From CAADGY01 sp900696665 (lineage in GTDB: Bacteria; Acidobacteriota; Terriglobia; Bryobacterales; Bryobacteraceae), in contig JAPSFM010000024.1 of the NCBI GenBank assembly GCA_035063885.1, forward strand, positions 1 to 57,179: 57,179 bases of DNA. The letters are read 5' to 3'. The translations under genes were made by a program, and so were the position numbers. The notes below the pieces were generated by a model. It saw nothing but the letters and a program-made list of their open reading frames with translations, did no database searches and had not been told where the DNA came from. Shown piece by piece: positions 25,232 through 34,958 of the stretch (positions are counted from its first letter, which is position 1; each line of letters begins with the position of its first letter).

Positions 25232-26491
25232 CTAAGCGGTGATCTTTTTCCATCTCTTGCCGACACGTACGACGTAGGTCGCGGGAAACTCGAGTTGGAT
25301 CAGGTCTCCTACGCGGCTGCCGTTGACCTCCACGGCTCCCGCCTTGATCTTACGCACGGCATCGCTGACCGAGTCGGCCAGGCCCGCCTTCGCGAGCATT
25401 TTGTCGACGCGTACCGCCGGCCCCGTCATCCTGACGGTCTCGATGTCGGATGGAACTTCGCCGGAAGCTACGACACGCTGCCATTCGACAGCCGCACGGT
25501 CCGCATCGTCACGCGAATGGAAATCGGAAATCACCTGGCGTGCCAGATCGATTTTGGCCTCTTTCGGATGCAGACTGCCGCCGGCAACGCGCCGCCGCAT
25601 GGTGTCGAGTTCCGCCATGCTGGTGTCGGTCAGCAGCTCGTAATAGCGGAACATGGTGTCGTCGCTGATGCTCATCAGCTTCTTGAACATCTCTTCCGGC
25701 GATTCCGTGATGCCGACGTAGTTGCCCTTTGATTTCGACATCTTTTCGACGCCATCCAACCCCTCGAGAAGAGGGGTGGTGGCGACGATCTGTGGCGGCT
25801 GTCCGTAATCGCGCTGGATTTCGCGGCCGACCAGAAGATTGAACTTCTGGTCGTTGCCTCCCATTTCCACATCGCAGGCGAGCGCCACGGAGTCATAAGC
25901 CTGGGCGAGCGGATAGAACAGTTCATGCACGGAGATCGGAATGCCTTCTTTGAAGCGCTTCGAAAAATCGTCCCGTTCGAGCAGCCGCGCTACGGTATAC
26001 TTTGACGCCAGCCGGATCACGTCCTCCAGCCGCAGCGGTTCCAGCCATTCGCTGTTGTATCGAATCTCGGTTCTCTCGCGATCCAGGATCTTGAATACCT
26101 GTGCCTTGTAGGTATCGGCGTTCTGATCAATCTCCTCTCGTGTCATCGGTGGACGAGTGATATTGCGTCCGGTCGGGTCGCCGATGAGCCCTGTCATGAC
26201 ACCTATTACGAAAATCACCGTATGGCCGCAGTCTTGAAAATGTTTCATCTTTCGTAGCAGCACGGTATGGCCCAGGTGCAGATCGGGGGCGGTCGGATCG
26301 AATCCTACCTTTACCACTAAGGGCTTTCCGGTCTCGCGGCTTCTTTTCAACCGGCTACGCAGTTCGTCTTCACGAATCAGCTCGGCCAGCCCCTTCTTGA
26401 GATAGACCACCTGTTCATCGACGGAGGGGAAACTCACCACTTCATTGTAGGAGATTAAACTGTGATCAATAGGAGCGTTTCGCTGCGTCAT
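25232..26491 (-). CDS. tyrS: Tyrosyl-tRNA synthetase
   Basis: A 419-residue class I synthetase. The HIGH-type motif is LHLGHTVLLRKM, the KMSKS motif is VEKMSKSKGNYVG, and the Tyr-pocket region includes QAYDSVALACDVEMGGNDQ. The C-terminus has an S4 RNA-binding domain (VRVDKMLAKAGLADSVSDAV). The absence of the insert seen in the other clade and the 'ADLHLGH' spacing suit the TyrZ-like subclass. The start at 26491 (MTQRNAPIDHSL) is preferred to the frame start at 26527, which lies inside the divergent gene. Only 17 bp separate the two starts, so the promoter must overlap the neighbour. I saw no T-box leader. Confidence 0.94.
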   Translation of the reverse strand: MTQRNAPIDHSLISYNEVVSFPSVDEQVVYLKKGLAELIREDELRSRLKRSRETGKPLVVKVGFDPTAPDLHLGHTVLLRKMKHFQDCGHTVIFVIGVMTGLIGDPTGRNITRPPMTREEIDQNADTYKAQVFKILDRERTEIRYNSEWLEPLRLEDVIRLASKYTVARLLERDDFSKRFKEGIPISVHELFYPLAQAYDSVALACDVEMGGNDQKFNLLVGREIQRDYGQPPQIVATTPLLEGLDGVEKMSKSKGNYVGITESPEEMFKKLMSISDDTMFRYYELLTDTSMAELDTMRRRVAGGSLHPKEAKIDLARQVISDFHSRDDADRAAVEWQRVVASGEVPSDIETVRMTGPAVRVDKMLAKAGLADSVSDAVRKIKAGAVEVNGSRVGDLIQLEFPATYVVRVGKRWKKITA

Positions 26492-26508
26492 TTTTCCATA
26501 GAAGATCA

Positions 26509-27210
26509 ATGAGGGAAACAGTTGCAATTTCCTGTCTTCTGGTTACGATTCCCTGCGCCGTGGCGGCTCAAGGCGATTCGGAACCGGAACCAGGCTTTCA
26601 TTGGCGGCCCGCACTGAGGCAGGCCACAATGTTTTTGTTTATCGAACAAGGCGGCCGGCTTCTCCAGGAAGGTACGCGGGAAGGGCTCAAAGGCCCCTTT
26701 TGGGGGGACTATTTCCGGTCCGTCAAAAATCTTGGCGGATGGAACGACGGGGACACCGTAATGGCCAATTTCGTCGGGCATCCGATGCAGGGGGCGGTAT
26801 CCGGCTATATTCAGGTGCAGAACGACGACTTCGGAAGATACCAGGAGTTCGGGCTGGAGCCGGAGTATTGGAGAAGCAGGATGCGCGCGATGTTCTTTTC
26901 CGCCGCGTATAGTCTCAATTTCGAGTTGGGGCCCCTCAGCGAGGCATCGATCGGGAATGTCGGCAAGAAACCGGGCACCATGGGAGCCATCGACCTGGTC
27001 TTCACGCCCGTCGGGGGTCTCGGCTGGCAGATCACCGAGGACGCGATGGACCGCTTCTTTATCCGCTGGGTCGAGCGGAAGACAGACAACCTCGGCATTC
27101 TGATCATCACCCGTTCGATGCTTAATCCAAGCCGCGCGTTTGCCAATATCCTGCGATTCCGGGTACCCTGGCACCGGGACACGCGGCCGGGAATTACCTT
27201 CCGGCGGTAG
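26509..27210 (+). CDS. Secreted DUF3943-like protein of unknown function
   Basis: A 233-residue protein with a signal peptide (ISCLLVTIPCAVAAQG, cleavage near residue 21). The body has MANFVGHPMQGAVSGYIQVQ, EYWRSRMRAMFFSAAYSLNFELGP split by turns, and IDLVFTPVGGLGW. This order, an 'N..gHP.qGs' motif followed by a 'S..wE' strand and 'Dl..tp.gg', is what I recall of the DUF3943 family of outer-membrane-associated proteins. The alternating aromatic strands suit a beta-rich envelope protein. It lies 15 bp before ligD on the same strand, yet nothing in its content suggests a repair role. It probably shares a transcript by location only. Confidence 0.6.
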   Translation: MRETVAISCLLVTIPCAVAAQGDSEPEPGFHWRPALRQATMFLFIEQGGRLLQEGTREGLKGPFWGDYFRSVKNLGGWNDGDTVMANFVGHPMQGAVSGYIQVQNDDFGRYQEFGLEPEYWRSRMRAMFFSAAYSLNFELGPLSEASIGNVGKKPGTMGAIDLVFTPVGGLGWQITEDAMDRFFIRWVERKTDNLGILIITRSMLNPSRAFANILRFRVPWHRDTRPGITFRR

Positions 27211-27225
27211 TGCCCCAATTCGGTC

Positions 27226-29799
27226 ATGTCCCTCAAGGAATACGCCAGGAAACGCAAGTTCGATCAGACCCCCGAGCCGGAGCCGTCGGAAGCGACGCCC
27301 CCGCTAGCCAGCCGGTTTTTCGTCCAACGCCACGATGCGACCCGTTTGCATTACGACTTCCGGTTGGAAATGTTCGGCGTGCTCAAGTCCTGGGCAGTTC
27401 CCAAGGGTCCGTCCCTCGACCCGGAGGTGAAGTCTCTCGCCGTGCATGTGGAAGATCATCCGCTCGACTACGGTGCTTTCGAGGGAAATATCCCTGAAGG
27501 GAACTACGGCGCGGGAAGCGTGATGTTATGGGACCAGGGGACGTATGAACTGTTGGGCGGCGCCCCGGTAACCGATCAGTATGAACGCGGTGATGTGAAA
27601 TTCCGGCTGATGGGAGAGAAACTGCGCGGCGCCTTCGCCCTGGTGCGAATGAAGAATCGCGGTAAAGGGAACGAATGGCTGCTTATCAAGAAGCGCGATG
27701 AGGCAGCCGTTCCCGGCTGGGATATCGAGCAGTACGCCTGGAGCGTGTTGACCAGACGGAGCCAGGAGGAGATTGCCAGAGATCTGCCTGCGGTAAACAA
27801 AAAGAAGAGCCGCAGGCGTTCCACCGCGAGTTCGAAGAACGGACCCGCTATGCTTCCGGGAGCGGTGGCCGCCGCCATGCCCGAATCCGTTACACCCATG
27901 CTCGCGTCGCTGGCCTCGAGCCCGCCCGCCGGGGAGCAGTGGGTGTTCGAAGTGAAATGGGATGGTGTGCGCGCAATCTGCTACGTCGATGGCGGCAAGA
28001 TGAGAATCGTCTCGCGCAACGGGCTGTCTTTCAACCGCCAGTATCCGGAATTGAGCGTCATTCCTCACCACGTCCGGGCTGGGAGCTTCATTCTGGACGG
28101 TGAAATCGCCGCTCTGGATGAACAGGGACGCTCCCGCTTTGAGCTGATTCAGTCCCGCATTATGGTGGCGGATGCCAATGCAGCCGCCTACCTTTCCCGC
28201 AAGACCCCGGTATTTTTGTTTGCCTTCGATCTTCTTTATTGGGATGGCTACGATCTCCGGCGCGTCCCGCTGCTCGAACGTAAGAAAGCGCTCGAAGCTT
28301 TAATACAACCCGGCGAGTGTCTGCGGTACTCACGGCATTTCCAGGCGCCGGGAGCCGAGATCGTGGAAGCTGCACGCCGCATGGGGATCGAAGGAGTCAT
28401 CGCCAAGCAGGCGGACAGCCTGTATGAAGGGAAGCGTAGTTCGAAGTGGCTGAAGATCAAGATCGTAAATGAGCAGGACGCTGTCATTTGCGGTTTCACA
28501 CATGGCGAGCGTGAATTTTTCAGTTCATTGATCCTGGGCATATACGATAAGAACCGGCTGACGTACGCCGGTAATGCCGGTACCGGATTCAACGGCAAGC
28601 TGATCAAAAGAATTTATGAGCAACTCGGCCCGCTGATTACGGAGACCTGTCCCTTCCGTCCCGAACCCAAGATGATCCGCAAAGCCAGTTGGGTCAGCCC
28701 CGAGCTGGTATGCCGCATAAAATACACCGAATGGACGGCGGAGGGCAGGCTGCGCGCACCCGTTTTTCTTGGACTGCGCTCCGACATCGATCCCCGCCAG
28801 TGCGTGCGCGAGTCGCCCGGCCATAACACGGCTGAGAGCGCCGCTGAGCCGAAACGGGAACGCCCGCTGCTGCGCCGCGGCGAAGAGGAAGTGACGCGCA
28901 CAATTGACGGCAGATCCATCAAGTTCACGAATCTGAATAAGCTTTACTATCCCGACGATGGATATACAAAACGAGACGTGGTCAACTACTACGATGCCGT
29001 GGCGGCTTTCATTCTGCCCCACCTCCAGGACCGGCCGCTGTCGTTGAAACGCTACCCCAACGGTATCCACGGCGAGTTCTTCTTCCAGAAGGACATTCCG
29101 GCCACTTATCCTTCATGGCTGCGAATCGAACCGATTCACTCGGAGCACCGCAACGCACCCATCCGTTACGTAGTGGCGGACGATCGGGCCACGCTGTTAT
29201 ATCTCGCCAATCTTGGATGCATCGATCAGAATCCCTGGATGAGCCGCATCGGAACGCTCGATTATCCGGATTTCATTCTTATTGACCTGGATCCGCTGGA
29301 GTGCTCGTACGATCAGATTGTGGAAGCCGCGCGCATTACAAAATCGAAGCTGGACCTTCTCGGACTCGAAGGCGTTCCAAAGACCACCGGCGGGGACGGG
29401 ATGCATGTCTATGTCCCTCTAGAAGCGAAGTACACCTACGAGCAGGTACGATCGTTTGCCGAACTCCTGTCGTACCTTGTAATCGGGGAAAATCCGGACC
29501 TGTTCACCACGCCCCGTACCGTGACCAGGCGCCGCAAAGGACGGGTCTACTTCGACTATTTGCAGAATTCGTCATCGAAGACCATTGCTGCTCCTTACGT
29601 GCTTCGTGCGCACCCGAAAGCCCCCGTGTCGACGCCGCTGCGCTGGGCTGAAGTGAAGAGCGGCCTGCGGCCGGAGCAGTTCACGATCGCAAACGCTGTT
29701 CAGCGCTTCAATCGCGTGGGCGACCTCTTTGCCCCGGTCCTCGAAAACAAACAGACGCTGGAAGGTGCGTTGCAAAGGTTGTCCGAGGTTCTGAAGTGA
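27226..29799 (+). CDS. ligD: ATP-dependent DNA ligase D (phosphoesterase-ligase-polymerase)
   Basis: An 857-residue three-domain enzyme of bacterial non-homologous end joining. Residues 1-190 are the 3'-phosphoesterase with VQRHDATRLHYDFRLE, supplying the His-His-Asp-Arg metal site, and AVHVEDHPLDY. About 215-530 is the ligase, with the nucleotidyl lysine near residue 244 in FEVKWDGVRA and EGVIAKQADS later. About 560-857 is the primase-polymerase, with the catalytic acidic pair in ILIDLDPLE (about 687-689). The PE-LIG-POL order is that of Pseudomonas; mycobacteria have POL first. The linker around 195-212 is Ser/Lys/Arg-rich. The partner protein Ku is not encoded in this window. Confidence 0.95.
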   Translation: MSLKEYARKRKFDQTPEPEPSEATPPLASRFFVQRHDATRLHYDFRLEMFGVLKSWAVPKGPSLDPEVKSLAVHVEDHPLDYGAFEGNIPEGNYGAGSVMLWDQGTYELLGGAPVTDQYERGDVKFRLMGEKLRGAFALVRMKNRGKGNEWLLIKKRDEAAVPGWDIEQYAWSVLTRRSQEEIARDLPAVNKKKSRRRSTASSKNGPAMLPGAVAAAMPESVTPMLASLASSPPAGEQWVFEVKWDGVRAICYVDGGKMRIVSRNGLSFNRQYPELSVIPHHVRAGSFILDGEIAALDEQGRSRFELIQSRIMVADANAAAYLSRKTPVFLFAFDLLYWDGYDLRRVPLLERKKALEALIQPGECLRYSRHFQAPGAEIVEAARRMGIEGVIAKQADSLYEGKRSSKWLKIKIVNEQDAVICGFTHGEREFFSSLILGIYDKNRLTYAGNAGTGFNGKLIKRIYEQLGPLITETCPFRPEPKMIRKASWVSPELVCRIKYTEWTAEGRLRAPVFLGLRSDIDPRQCVRESPGHNTAESAAEPKRERPLLRRGEEEVTRTIDGRSIKFTNLNKLYYPDDGYTKRDVVNYYDAVAAFILPHLQDRPLSLKRYPNGIHGEFFFQKDIPATYPSWLRIEPIHSEHRNAPIRYVVADDRATLLYLANLGCIDQNPWMSRIGTLDYPDFILIDLDPLECSYDQIVEAARITKSKLDLLGLEGVPKTTGGDGMHVYVPLEAKYTYEQVRSFAELLSYLVIGENPDLFTTPRTVTRRRKGRVYFDYLQNSSSKTIAAPYVLRAHPKAPVSTPLRWAEVKSGLRPEQFTIANAVQRFNRVGDLFAPVLENKQTLEGALQRLSEVLK

Positions 29800-31124
29800 G
29801 TTCGCAGGGAACCAGGTTCCCGCGAATCTTGCGATCGTTGAAGCACCGTAACTTCCGGCTCTTCGTGTCCGGCCAGTTGGTTTCCCTCATCGGTACCTGG
29901 ATGCAGATGATTGCTGAGTCCTGGCTTGTGTACCGCCTCACCGGTTCGGCCGTGCTGCTCGGATGGGTGGGTTTTTCGAATCAGATCCCGGTGTTTTTGC
30001 TCGCGCCCATTGGCGGCGCGGTGGCTGATCACTTCGATCGCCGGCGCGTGATCATGGCCACTCAGTCCGCTTTTATGATTCTGGCATTCCTTCTGGCTAC
30101 CCTCACGTTCACCGGAATCATACAGGTGTGGCACATCATGATCATTGCCGCATCCCTGGGCGTAGTCAACGCGTTCGATATTCCCGCGCGGCAGAGTTTT
30201 GTTCTGGACATGGTGGGCCGGGAGGATCTGCCGAATGCTATCGCCCTGAACTCCTCCATGTTCAACGGCGCGCGCATCGTAGGTCCGGCGGTTGCGGGCA
30301 TGCTGGTGGCGGCGGTTGGAGAGGCCTGGTGCTTTTTCCTCAACGGCGTCAGCTATATTGCCGTACTCTCCGGCTTGTACCTGATCAACGTTACGCACCG
30401 CAGAAGCACCGCATCGGGGTCCGCCATTTCGCGCATCGCCGAAGGTTTTGTTTTCGTTCACCGCACTCGTCCGATACGATACCTGCTGGGCTTGCTGGGC
30501 ATCATCAGCCTGGTGGGTATGCCGTACACAGTGCTGATGCCCGTATTCGCCGACAGCGTGCTGCACGGCGGCGCCTCTTTATTGGGGGTGCTGATGGCGT
30601 CAACCGGCGTCGGCGCGCTTACTGGAGCTCTGGTCCTGGCGGGGAAGCAAGGGTTCCGCGGCCTGGGGCGGCTGATTGCCGTTTCGGCGGTTGGGTTCGG
30701 CGTCAGCCTGGTGTTGTTCGCGTGGTCGCGTCATGCCGCACTGTCCATAGCCGTCCTTTTTCCGGTCGGTTTGTTCATGATGCTGGAAATGGCATCGTCG
30801 AATACGCTGATCCAGGCGATGTCCCCGGACGAGATCCGCGGCCGTGTGATGGCCGTGTACTCGATGATGTTTATGGGCATGGCTCCATTTGGAGCGCTGC
30901 TTGCCGGCTGGTTTGCTTCCATCATCGGAGCGACGTGGGTTGTAGCCGCCGGAGGAGCCATCAGCATTACGGCCGGCGCGTTGTTTGCGTGGCGGCTGCC
31001 TTCCATCCGTGCTGAGGCCCGCGAATTGATCGTGGCTTTGCAGGCGGTTCCGGGTGATCCTCCCGAGGCGGCAACCGGCACGTTTGCAATTCCGGCGGCG
31101 GAACAGGCGGGCGAAAGCGGATAA
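29796..31124 (+). CDS. MFS exporter of the EntS-like (MFS_3) family
   Basis: A 442-residue protein with 12 predicted membrane segments. It begins with a positively charged stretch and RNFRLFVSGQLVSLIGTWMQ, the typical start of MFS_3 exporters, and has the loop 2-3 motif ADHFDRRRVIMA. Another family feature is NSSMFNGARIVGPAVAGML in the first half. Relatives export siderophores or drugs, so efflux is the likely role; the substrate is unknown. It starts with GTG overlapping the last four bases of ligD, so it is translated from the same message, a pairing with no obvious functional logic. Confidence 0.85.
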   Translation: MSSQGTRFPRILRSLKHRNFRLFVSGQLVSLIGTWMQMIAESWLVYRLTGSAVLLGWVGFSNQIPVFLLAPIGGAVADHFDRRRVIMATQSAFMILAFLLATLTFTGIIQVWHIMIIAASLGVVNAFDIPARQSFVLDMVGREDLPNAIALNSSMFNGARIVGPAVAGMLVAAVGEAWCFFLNGVSYIAVLSGLYLINVTHRRSTASGSAISRIAEGFVFVHRTRPIRYLLGLLGIISLVGMPYTVLMPVFADSVLHGGASLLGVLMASTGVGALTGALVLAGKQGFRGLGRLIAVSAVGFGVSLVLFAWSRHAALSIAVLFPVGLFMMLEMASSNTLIQAMSPDEIRGRVMAVYSMMFMGMAPFGALLAGWFASIIGATWVVAAGGAISITAGALFAWRLPSIRAEARELIVALQAVPGDPPEAATGTFAIPAAEQAGESG

Positions 31125-31159
31125 GAGCCGGGACGCAGTATCCTGGAATCTTCATCGCT

Positions 31160-31945
31160 ATGCCCGAGATCGCTCCGTTACTGGAATTACGCAATGTTTC
31201 TGTTATGAGGGGTAGCACGCTTGCGCTGGACCGTCTCTCCCTCACCATCGCCAGCGGCGAGCACGTCGCCATTCTCGGACCCAATGGCTGCGGCAAATCC
31301 ACGCTGGTGAAAGTAGTGAGCCGCGAGTGTTATCCGCTCCTTCACGAAGGATTCGTTCTGCGCATCATGGGGCAGGAGGTTTGGGATGTCTTCCAACTCC
31401 GTTCCTGCCTCGGAATCGTTTCGCACGACCTGATGGCCACCTGCACACGTGAGATCACGGGACGGGAAGTTGTGCTATCGGGCTTCTTCAGCAGCATCGG
31501 CATCTGGCCCCACCAGCAGATCACGCCCCAGATGCAGGCGAGAGTCGATTCCATTCTCGATCGCCTGGAGATTTCACACCTGGCTGGCCGTGAGATGACG
31601 GAGATGTCTTCAGGAGAAGGCCGCCGGATTCTCATCGCGCGCGCGCTTGTTCACAATCCGAAAGCGCTGTTGCTCGATGAACCCAGCACCAGCCTCGACC
31701 TTCACGCGCAACAGGAGCTCAGCCGGTTTCTCAGCAAACTGGCAGCCTCCGGGGTGGCTGTTTTACTTGTCACACACCACCTGGCGGATATCGTGCCGGA
31801 AATCGAGCGTGTGATTATGATGAAATCCGGACGTGTTGCGGCCGATGGACCCAAAGAACAGATGCTGATTCCGGAACGGCTGTCGGAAGTGTTCGGTTGC
31901 CAGGTGGAAATATCCAGGCGCGACGGATATTATCACGCCTGGTAA
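31160..31945 (+). CDS. Orphan ABC transporter-type ATPase
   Basis: A 261-residue ATPase domain with Walker A LGPNGCGKSTLVK, signature SSGEGRRILIARAL, Walker B ALLLDEPSTSLDL and the switch His in LLVTHHLADI. The ATPase resembles the ModF/iron-type single-domain proteins (insertion LIARALVHNP). No permease or binding protein is adjacent: the MFS gene is upstream and the convergent nuoN downstream. It may serve a permease elsewhere or act as a non-transport ATPase. It ends 9 bp before the nuoN stop. Confidence 0.85.
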   Translation: MPEIAPLLELRNVSVMRGSTLALDRLSLTIASGEHVAILGPNGCGKSTLVKVVSRECYPLLHEGFVLRIMGQEVWDVFQLRSCLGIVSHDLMATCTREITGREVVLSGFFSSIGIWPHQQITPQMQARVDSILDRLEISHLAGREMTEMSSGEGRRILIARALVHNPKALLLDEPSTSLDLHAQQELSRFLSKLAASGVAVLLVTHHLADIVPEIERVIMMKSGRVAADGPKEQMLIPERLSEVFGCQVEISRRDGYYHAW

Positions 31946-31954
31946 GCGCGCGCG

Positions 31955-33421
31955 TTACTTCAGCAGAGTGGCGGAACGGCCGGCGAAATCCAGCACCAGC
32001 GAAGGGAAGATCCCCAGAATTAGCGTTCCCACTGCCGATGCCCATAGCGCCGTTTTCAGGCCCGCGCCCGGCGGCGGCAGCGTCGAGGCCGGTTCGCCCG
32101 CCTCGTGCATATACATCACGACGAGAATCCGCAGGTAATAATAAGCCGCAACCGCGCTGGTTAGCAGACCGAGGATCGTCAGCCACAGCAGATCTGCTTC
32201 CAGGGCGGCCTTGAAGATGTAGAATTTGCCGAAAAAGCCTGCGGTAAGAGGAACGCCGATCAGCGACAGCAGGAAGATGGCGAACAAGCCGGCGGTTACC
32301 GGTTGTTTCCATCCCAAGCCAGCCAGATCTTCCACCTGCAAATAGCGCTCACGCCGGCGGGAGAAATGCGCCACGATAGCGAACGCACCGACGTTCATGA
32401 GCGCATACGCGGCAAGGTAGAACATAATGGCGGCGATTCCGATTTCTGAATGAGCCGTCATGGCTACCAGAAGGTAGCCCGCGTGAGCAATCGAGCTGTA
32501 GGCGAGCAGCCGCTTGATATTGTTCTGGACCAGCGCCGCGAAATTCCCGATAACCATGGTCAGCAGAGCGGAGATCCAGATCAACGGCTCCCACCGTGCC
32601 GAGATGGAGTCGAACGCCGTCGCATACACGCGAACGAAGATGGCGAAGGCCGCTGCTTTCGGGCCGGTCGACAGAAACGCCGCCACCGGCGCGGGCGCAC
32701 CCTGATACACATCGGGCGTCCAAACCTGGAAAGGAGCGGCAGAAACTTTGAACGCAAAGCCAACCAGCATGAGTGCCGCGGCTGTCCCCACCAGCATCAC
32801 GGAAGGCGAAGTCTGCAGGTCCATCAGCGCACTCCGGATTTCGGTGAGATTCGTCGACCCTGTCAGTCCGTAAATCCACGCAATGCCATACAGCAGAAAG
32901 GCGGTGGCAAATGATCCCAGCAGGAAATACTTGATGGCAGCTTCGTTGGCGCGCTTGTCGTCGCGCAGGTAACCGGTCAGAACATAGGTGGCGATCGATG
33001 AAATCTCAAGTCCGATAAAGACCATGATGAGCTCGTTCGCACCCGCCATTACGCATTGGCCAACGAGCGAAAACAAGATCAACGCGTAGTACTCTCCCGA
33101 ATCGGACTGTTCTCGCTTGAGGTATTGGAAAGATGCCAGCACGGTCAAAATGCCGACAACAATCACCAGAATGCGGAAAAAGGTATCGAAGCCATCCACG
33201 ATCAGCATGTTTTGAAACGCCGGACCGGGGTTGGCGTGCGCCACTACGGAACCCCACAGTGCGGCGAACAGTGACGCCAGTGCGAACTTGCCGAGGAAGT
33301 GTTTGTTCGCCGGCCGTGTCAACGGCTCCATGATCATGATGAGCGTACCGGCCAAAACCAGGATGATCTCCGGCAGAATGCGAAGCATCTCCGCGCCGGA
33401 AGGGACGAAATTAACGGGCAT
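31955..33421 (-). CDS. nuoN: NADH-quinone oxidoreductase subunit N
   Basis: A 488-residue antiporter-like membrane subunit of complex I with about 14 hydrophobic helices. Motifs include FIGLEISSIATYVLTGY, FLSTGPKAAAFAIFVRVY with its buried Lys, and IGNFAALVQNNIKRLLAYSS, which contains the essential lysine of the second channel. Length is usual. It is the last gene of the operon and its ATG overlaps the nuoM stop by 11 bp. No terminator hairpin is visible in the 9 bp left before the convergent ABC gene. Confidence 0.95.
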   Translation of the reverse strand: MPVNFVPSGAEMLRILPEIILVLAGTLIMIMEPLTRPANKHFLGKFALASLFAALWGSVVAHANPGPAFQNMLIVDGFDTFFRILVIVVGILTVLASFQYLKREQSDSGEYYALILFSLVGQCVMAGANELIMVFIGLEISSIATYVLTGYLRDDKRANEAAIKYFLLGSFATAFLLYGIAWIYGLTGSTNLTEIRSALMDLQTSPSVMLVGTAAALMLVGFAFKVSAAPFQVWTPDVYQGAPAPVAAFLSTGPKAAAFAIFVRVYATAFDSISARWEPLIWISALLTMVIGNFAALVQNNIKRLLAYSSIAHAGYLLVAMTAHSEIGIAAIMFYLAAYALMNVGAFAIVAHFSRRRERYLQVEDLAGLGWKQPVTAGLFAIFLLSLIGVPLTAGFFGKFYIFKAALEADLLWLTILGLLTSAVAAYYYLRILVVMYMHEAGEPASTLPPPGAGLKTALWASAVGTLILGIFPSLVLDFAGRSATLLK

Positions 33422-34958
33422 GCCAGATCTCCTTCACTTTGGCAAGGAGGGAAGCGCCCGATTCCACTCGTATTTCCTTTACTGCTTCGGTTCGTTCGAT
33501 GACCGCGGCCGTGGAGGCGCCGATGGAAGGGAGGAACGTTTGGGAAGCCATGCCCATCCACACCATCAACACGATGAGGGGAACCATGGCGGCCATCTCC
33601 CTGATCCGCAGGTCGGACATGTGCGAGGCCACGGCTTCCGGAGTATCTCCGAAAAAGACGCGCTGATAGAGCCACAGCATATAACAAGCCGAAAGAATGA
33701 CGCCGATGGCGGCGAATACCGCCCAGGTGAAGTTCTCCTGGGCGGCACCCTGCAACACCAGGTACTCTCCGATGAAATTGTTCAAAGTGGGAAGCCCGAT
33801 ACTGGCCAGCATCGTAATCATGAAGGCTGTAGAAAGCCACGGCGCCACGGTTGCTACCCCACCGTAATCCGCAATTTCGAGCGAATGCCGGCGATCGTAC
33901 ATATAGCCCACCAGCACAAAGAGAGCGCCAGTCGAAACACCGTGGTTCAGCATCTGATAAACCGCGCCATCCATGCCGATCTGGGTAAAGGAAAAAACGC
34001 CGAGGACGACGAACCCCAAGTGGCTCACGGAAGAGTAAGCCACCAGCTTTTTCATATTGGGTTGCACCATCGCCACCAGCGCGCCGTAGATGATACCGAT
34101 GATCGCCAATGTAATGATCCAGGGGGCACAGGCGCGCGAGGCCAGCGGGAACAGCGGCAGGCAGAACCGCACAAGGCCGTAGGTGCCCATCTTCAGCATC
34201 ACGGAGGCCAGCATCACAGAGCCTGCCGAGGGCGCTTCCACGTGCGCGTCGGGCAGCCACGTATGCAGCGGAAAGATGGGGACTTTGATGGCAAACGCGA
34301 GGAAAAACGCCAGGAATAACGGGATCTGCTCGGCGTGGGTGAGATTCAGGCGTCCGTCAGAAATCATTCCCAGAATGGCCGGCAGATCGAACGTGCCCGT
34401 GCGATTGTACAGCCAGATGATGCCTACCAGCATCAGCAGTGATCCCACCATCGTGTACAGGAAGAACTTCACGGCGGCGTAGATGCGCCGCTCATGCCCC
34501 CATACACCGATCAGAAAGTACATCGGCACCAGTGAGACTTCCCAGAAAACATAAAACAGAAACAGGTCGAGGGAGACGAAAACGCCGATGAGGCCGAACT
34601 CGAGCAACAGGAGAAAGGCGAAGAACCCCTTCACCTTGCTCGCGATCGAGCGCCACGAAATAAGCACACACACCGGTGTCAGGAACGTAGAAAGCAAGAC
34701 CAGCCAGAGGCTGATGCCATCAATGCCGGCGTGGTAGTGAATACGAAGCGTCGTGATCCACGGCGCATCGACTTCGAGCGCATAGTCGCCGGGCGCCGCC
34801 TGCCACACCGGAGAAACCAGGCCAAGCGACAAAAAGAACGCCGTGACGGAAACAAGCAGAGCAATACGCCGGATCAGTTCGTAGTTCTCTTTCGGCAGAA
34901 CGAGCAGGATCAAAAACCCGGCCAGCGGAATTCCGAGCACCAGCGTCAGCAGATTCAT
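33411..34958 (-). CDS. nuoM: NADH-quinone oxidoreductase subunit M
   Basis: A 515-residue antiporter-like subunit. I used the ATG at 34958 (MNLLTLVLGIPLAGFLILLV), which overlaps the nuoL stop as ATGA. The frame runs 60 codons further upstream, but that part reads through nuoL's last codons and is basic, not membrane-like. Conserved pieces are FYVFWEVSLVPMYFLIGVWG, the conserved Glu of the first half, PLHTWLPDAHVEAPS and GALVAMVQPNMKKLVAYSS. About 14 membrane helices are expected. It takes part in proton pumping. Confidence 0.95.
   Translation of the reverse strand: MNLLTLVLGIPLAGFLILLVLPKENYELIRRIALLVSVTAFFLSLGLVSPVWQAAPGDYALEVDAPWITTLRIHYHAGIDGISLWLVLLSTFLTPVCVLISWRSIASKVKGFFAFLLLLEFGLIGVFVSLDLFLFYVFWEVSLVPMYFLIGVWGHERRIYAAVKFFLYTMVGSLLMLVGIIWLYNRTGTFDLPAILGMISDGRLNLTHAEQIPLFLAFFLAFAIKVPIFPLHTWLPDAHVEAPSAGSVMLASVMLKMGTYGLVRFCLPLFPLASRACAPWIITLAIIGIIYGALVAMVQPNMKKLVAYSSVSHLGFVVLGVFSFTQIGMDGAVYQMLNHGVSTGALFVLVGYMYDRRHSLEIADYGGVATVAPWLSTAFMITMLASIGLPTLNNFIGEYLVLQGAAQENFTWAVFAAIGVILSACYMLWLYQRVFFGDTPEAVASHMSDLRIREMAAMVPLIVLMVWMGMASQTFLPSIGASTAAVIERTEAVKEIRVESGASLLAKVKEIWHAR

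Noticed and set aside
33231..34319. Plus-strand 362-codon frame over nuoM/nuoN, and similar long frames antisense to nuo genes
   Set aside because: These are antisense to clearly conserved membrane subunits; their composition is His/Arg/Gln-rich and shows no motifs.
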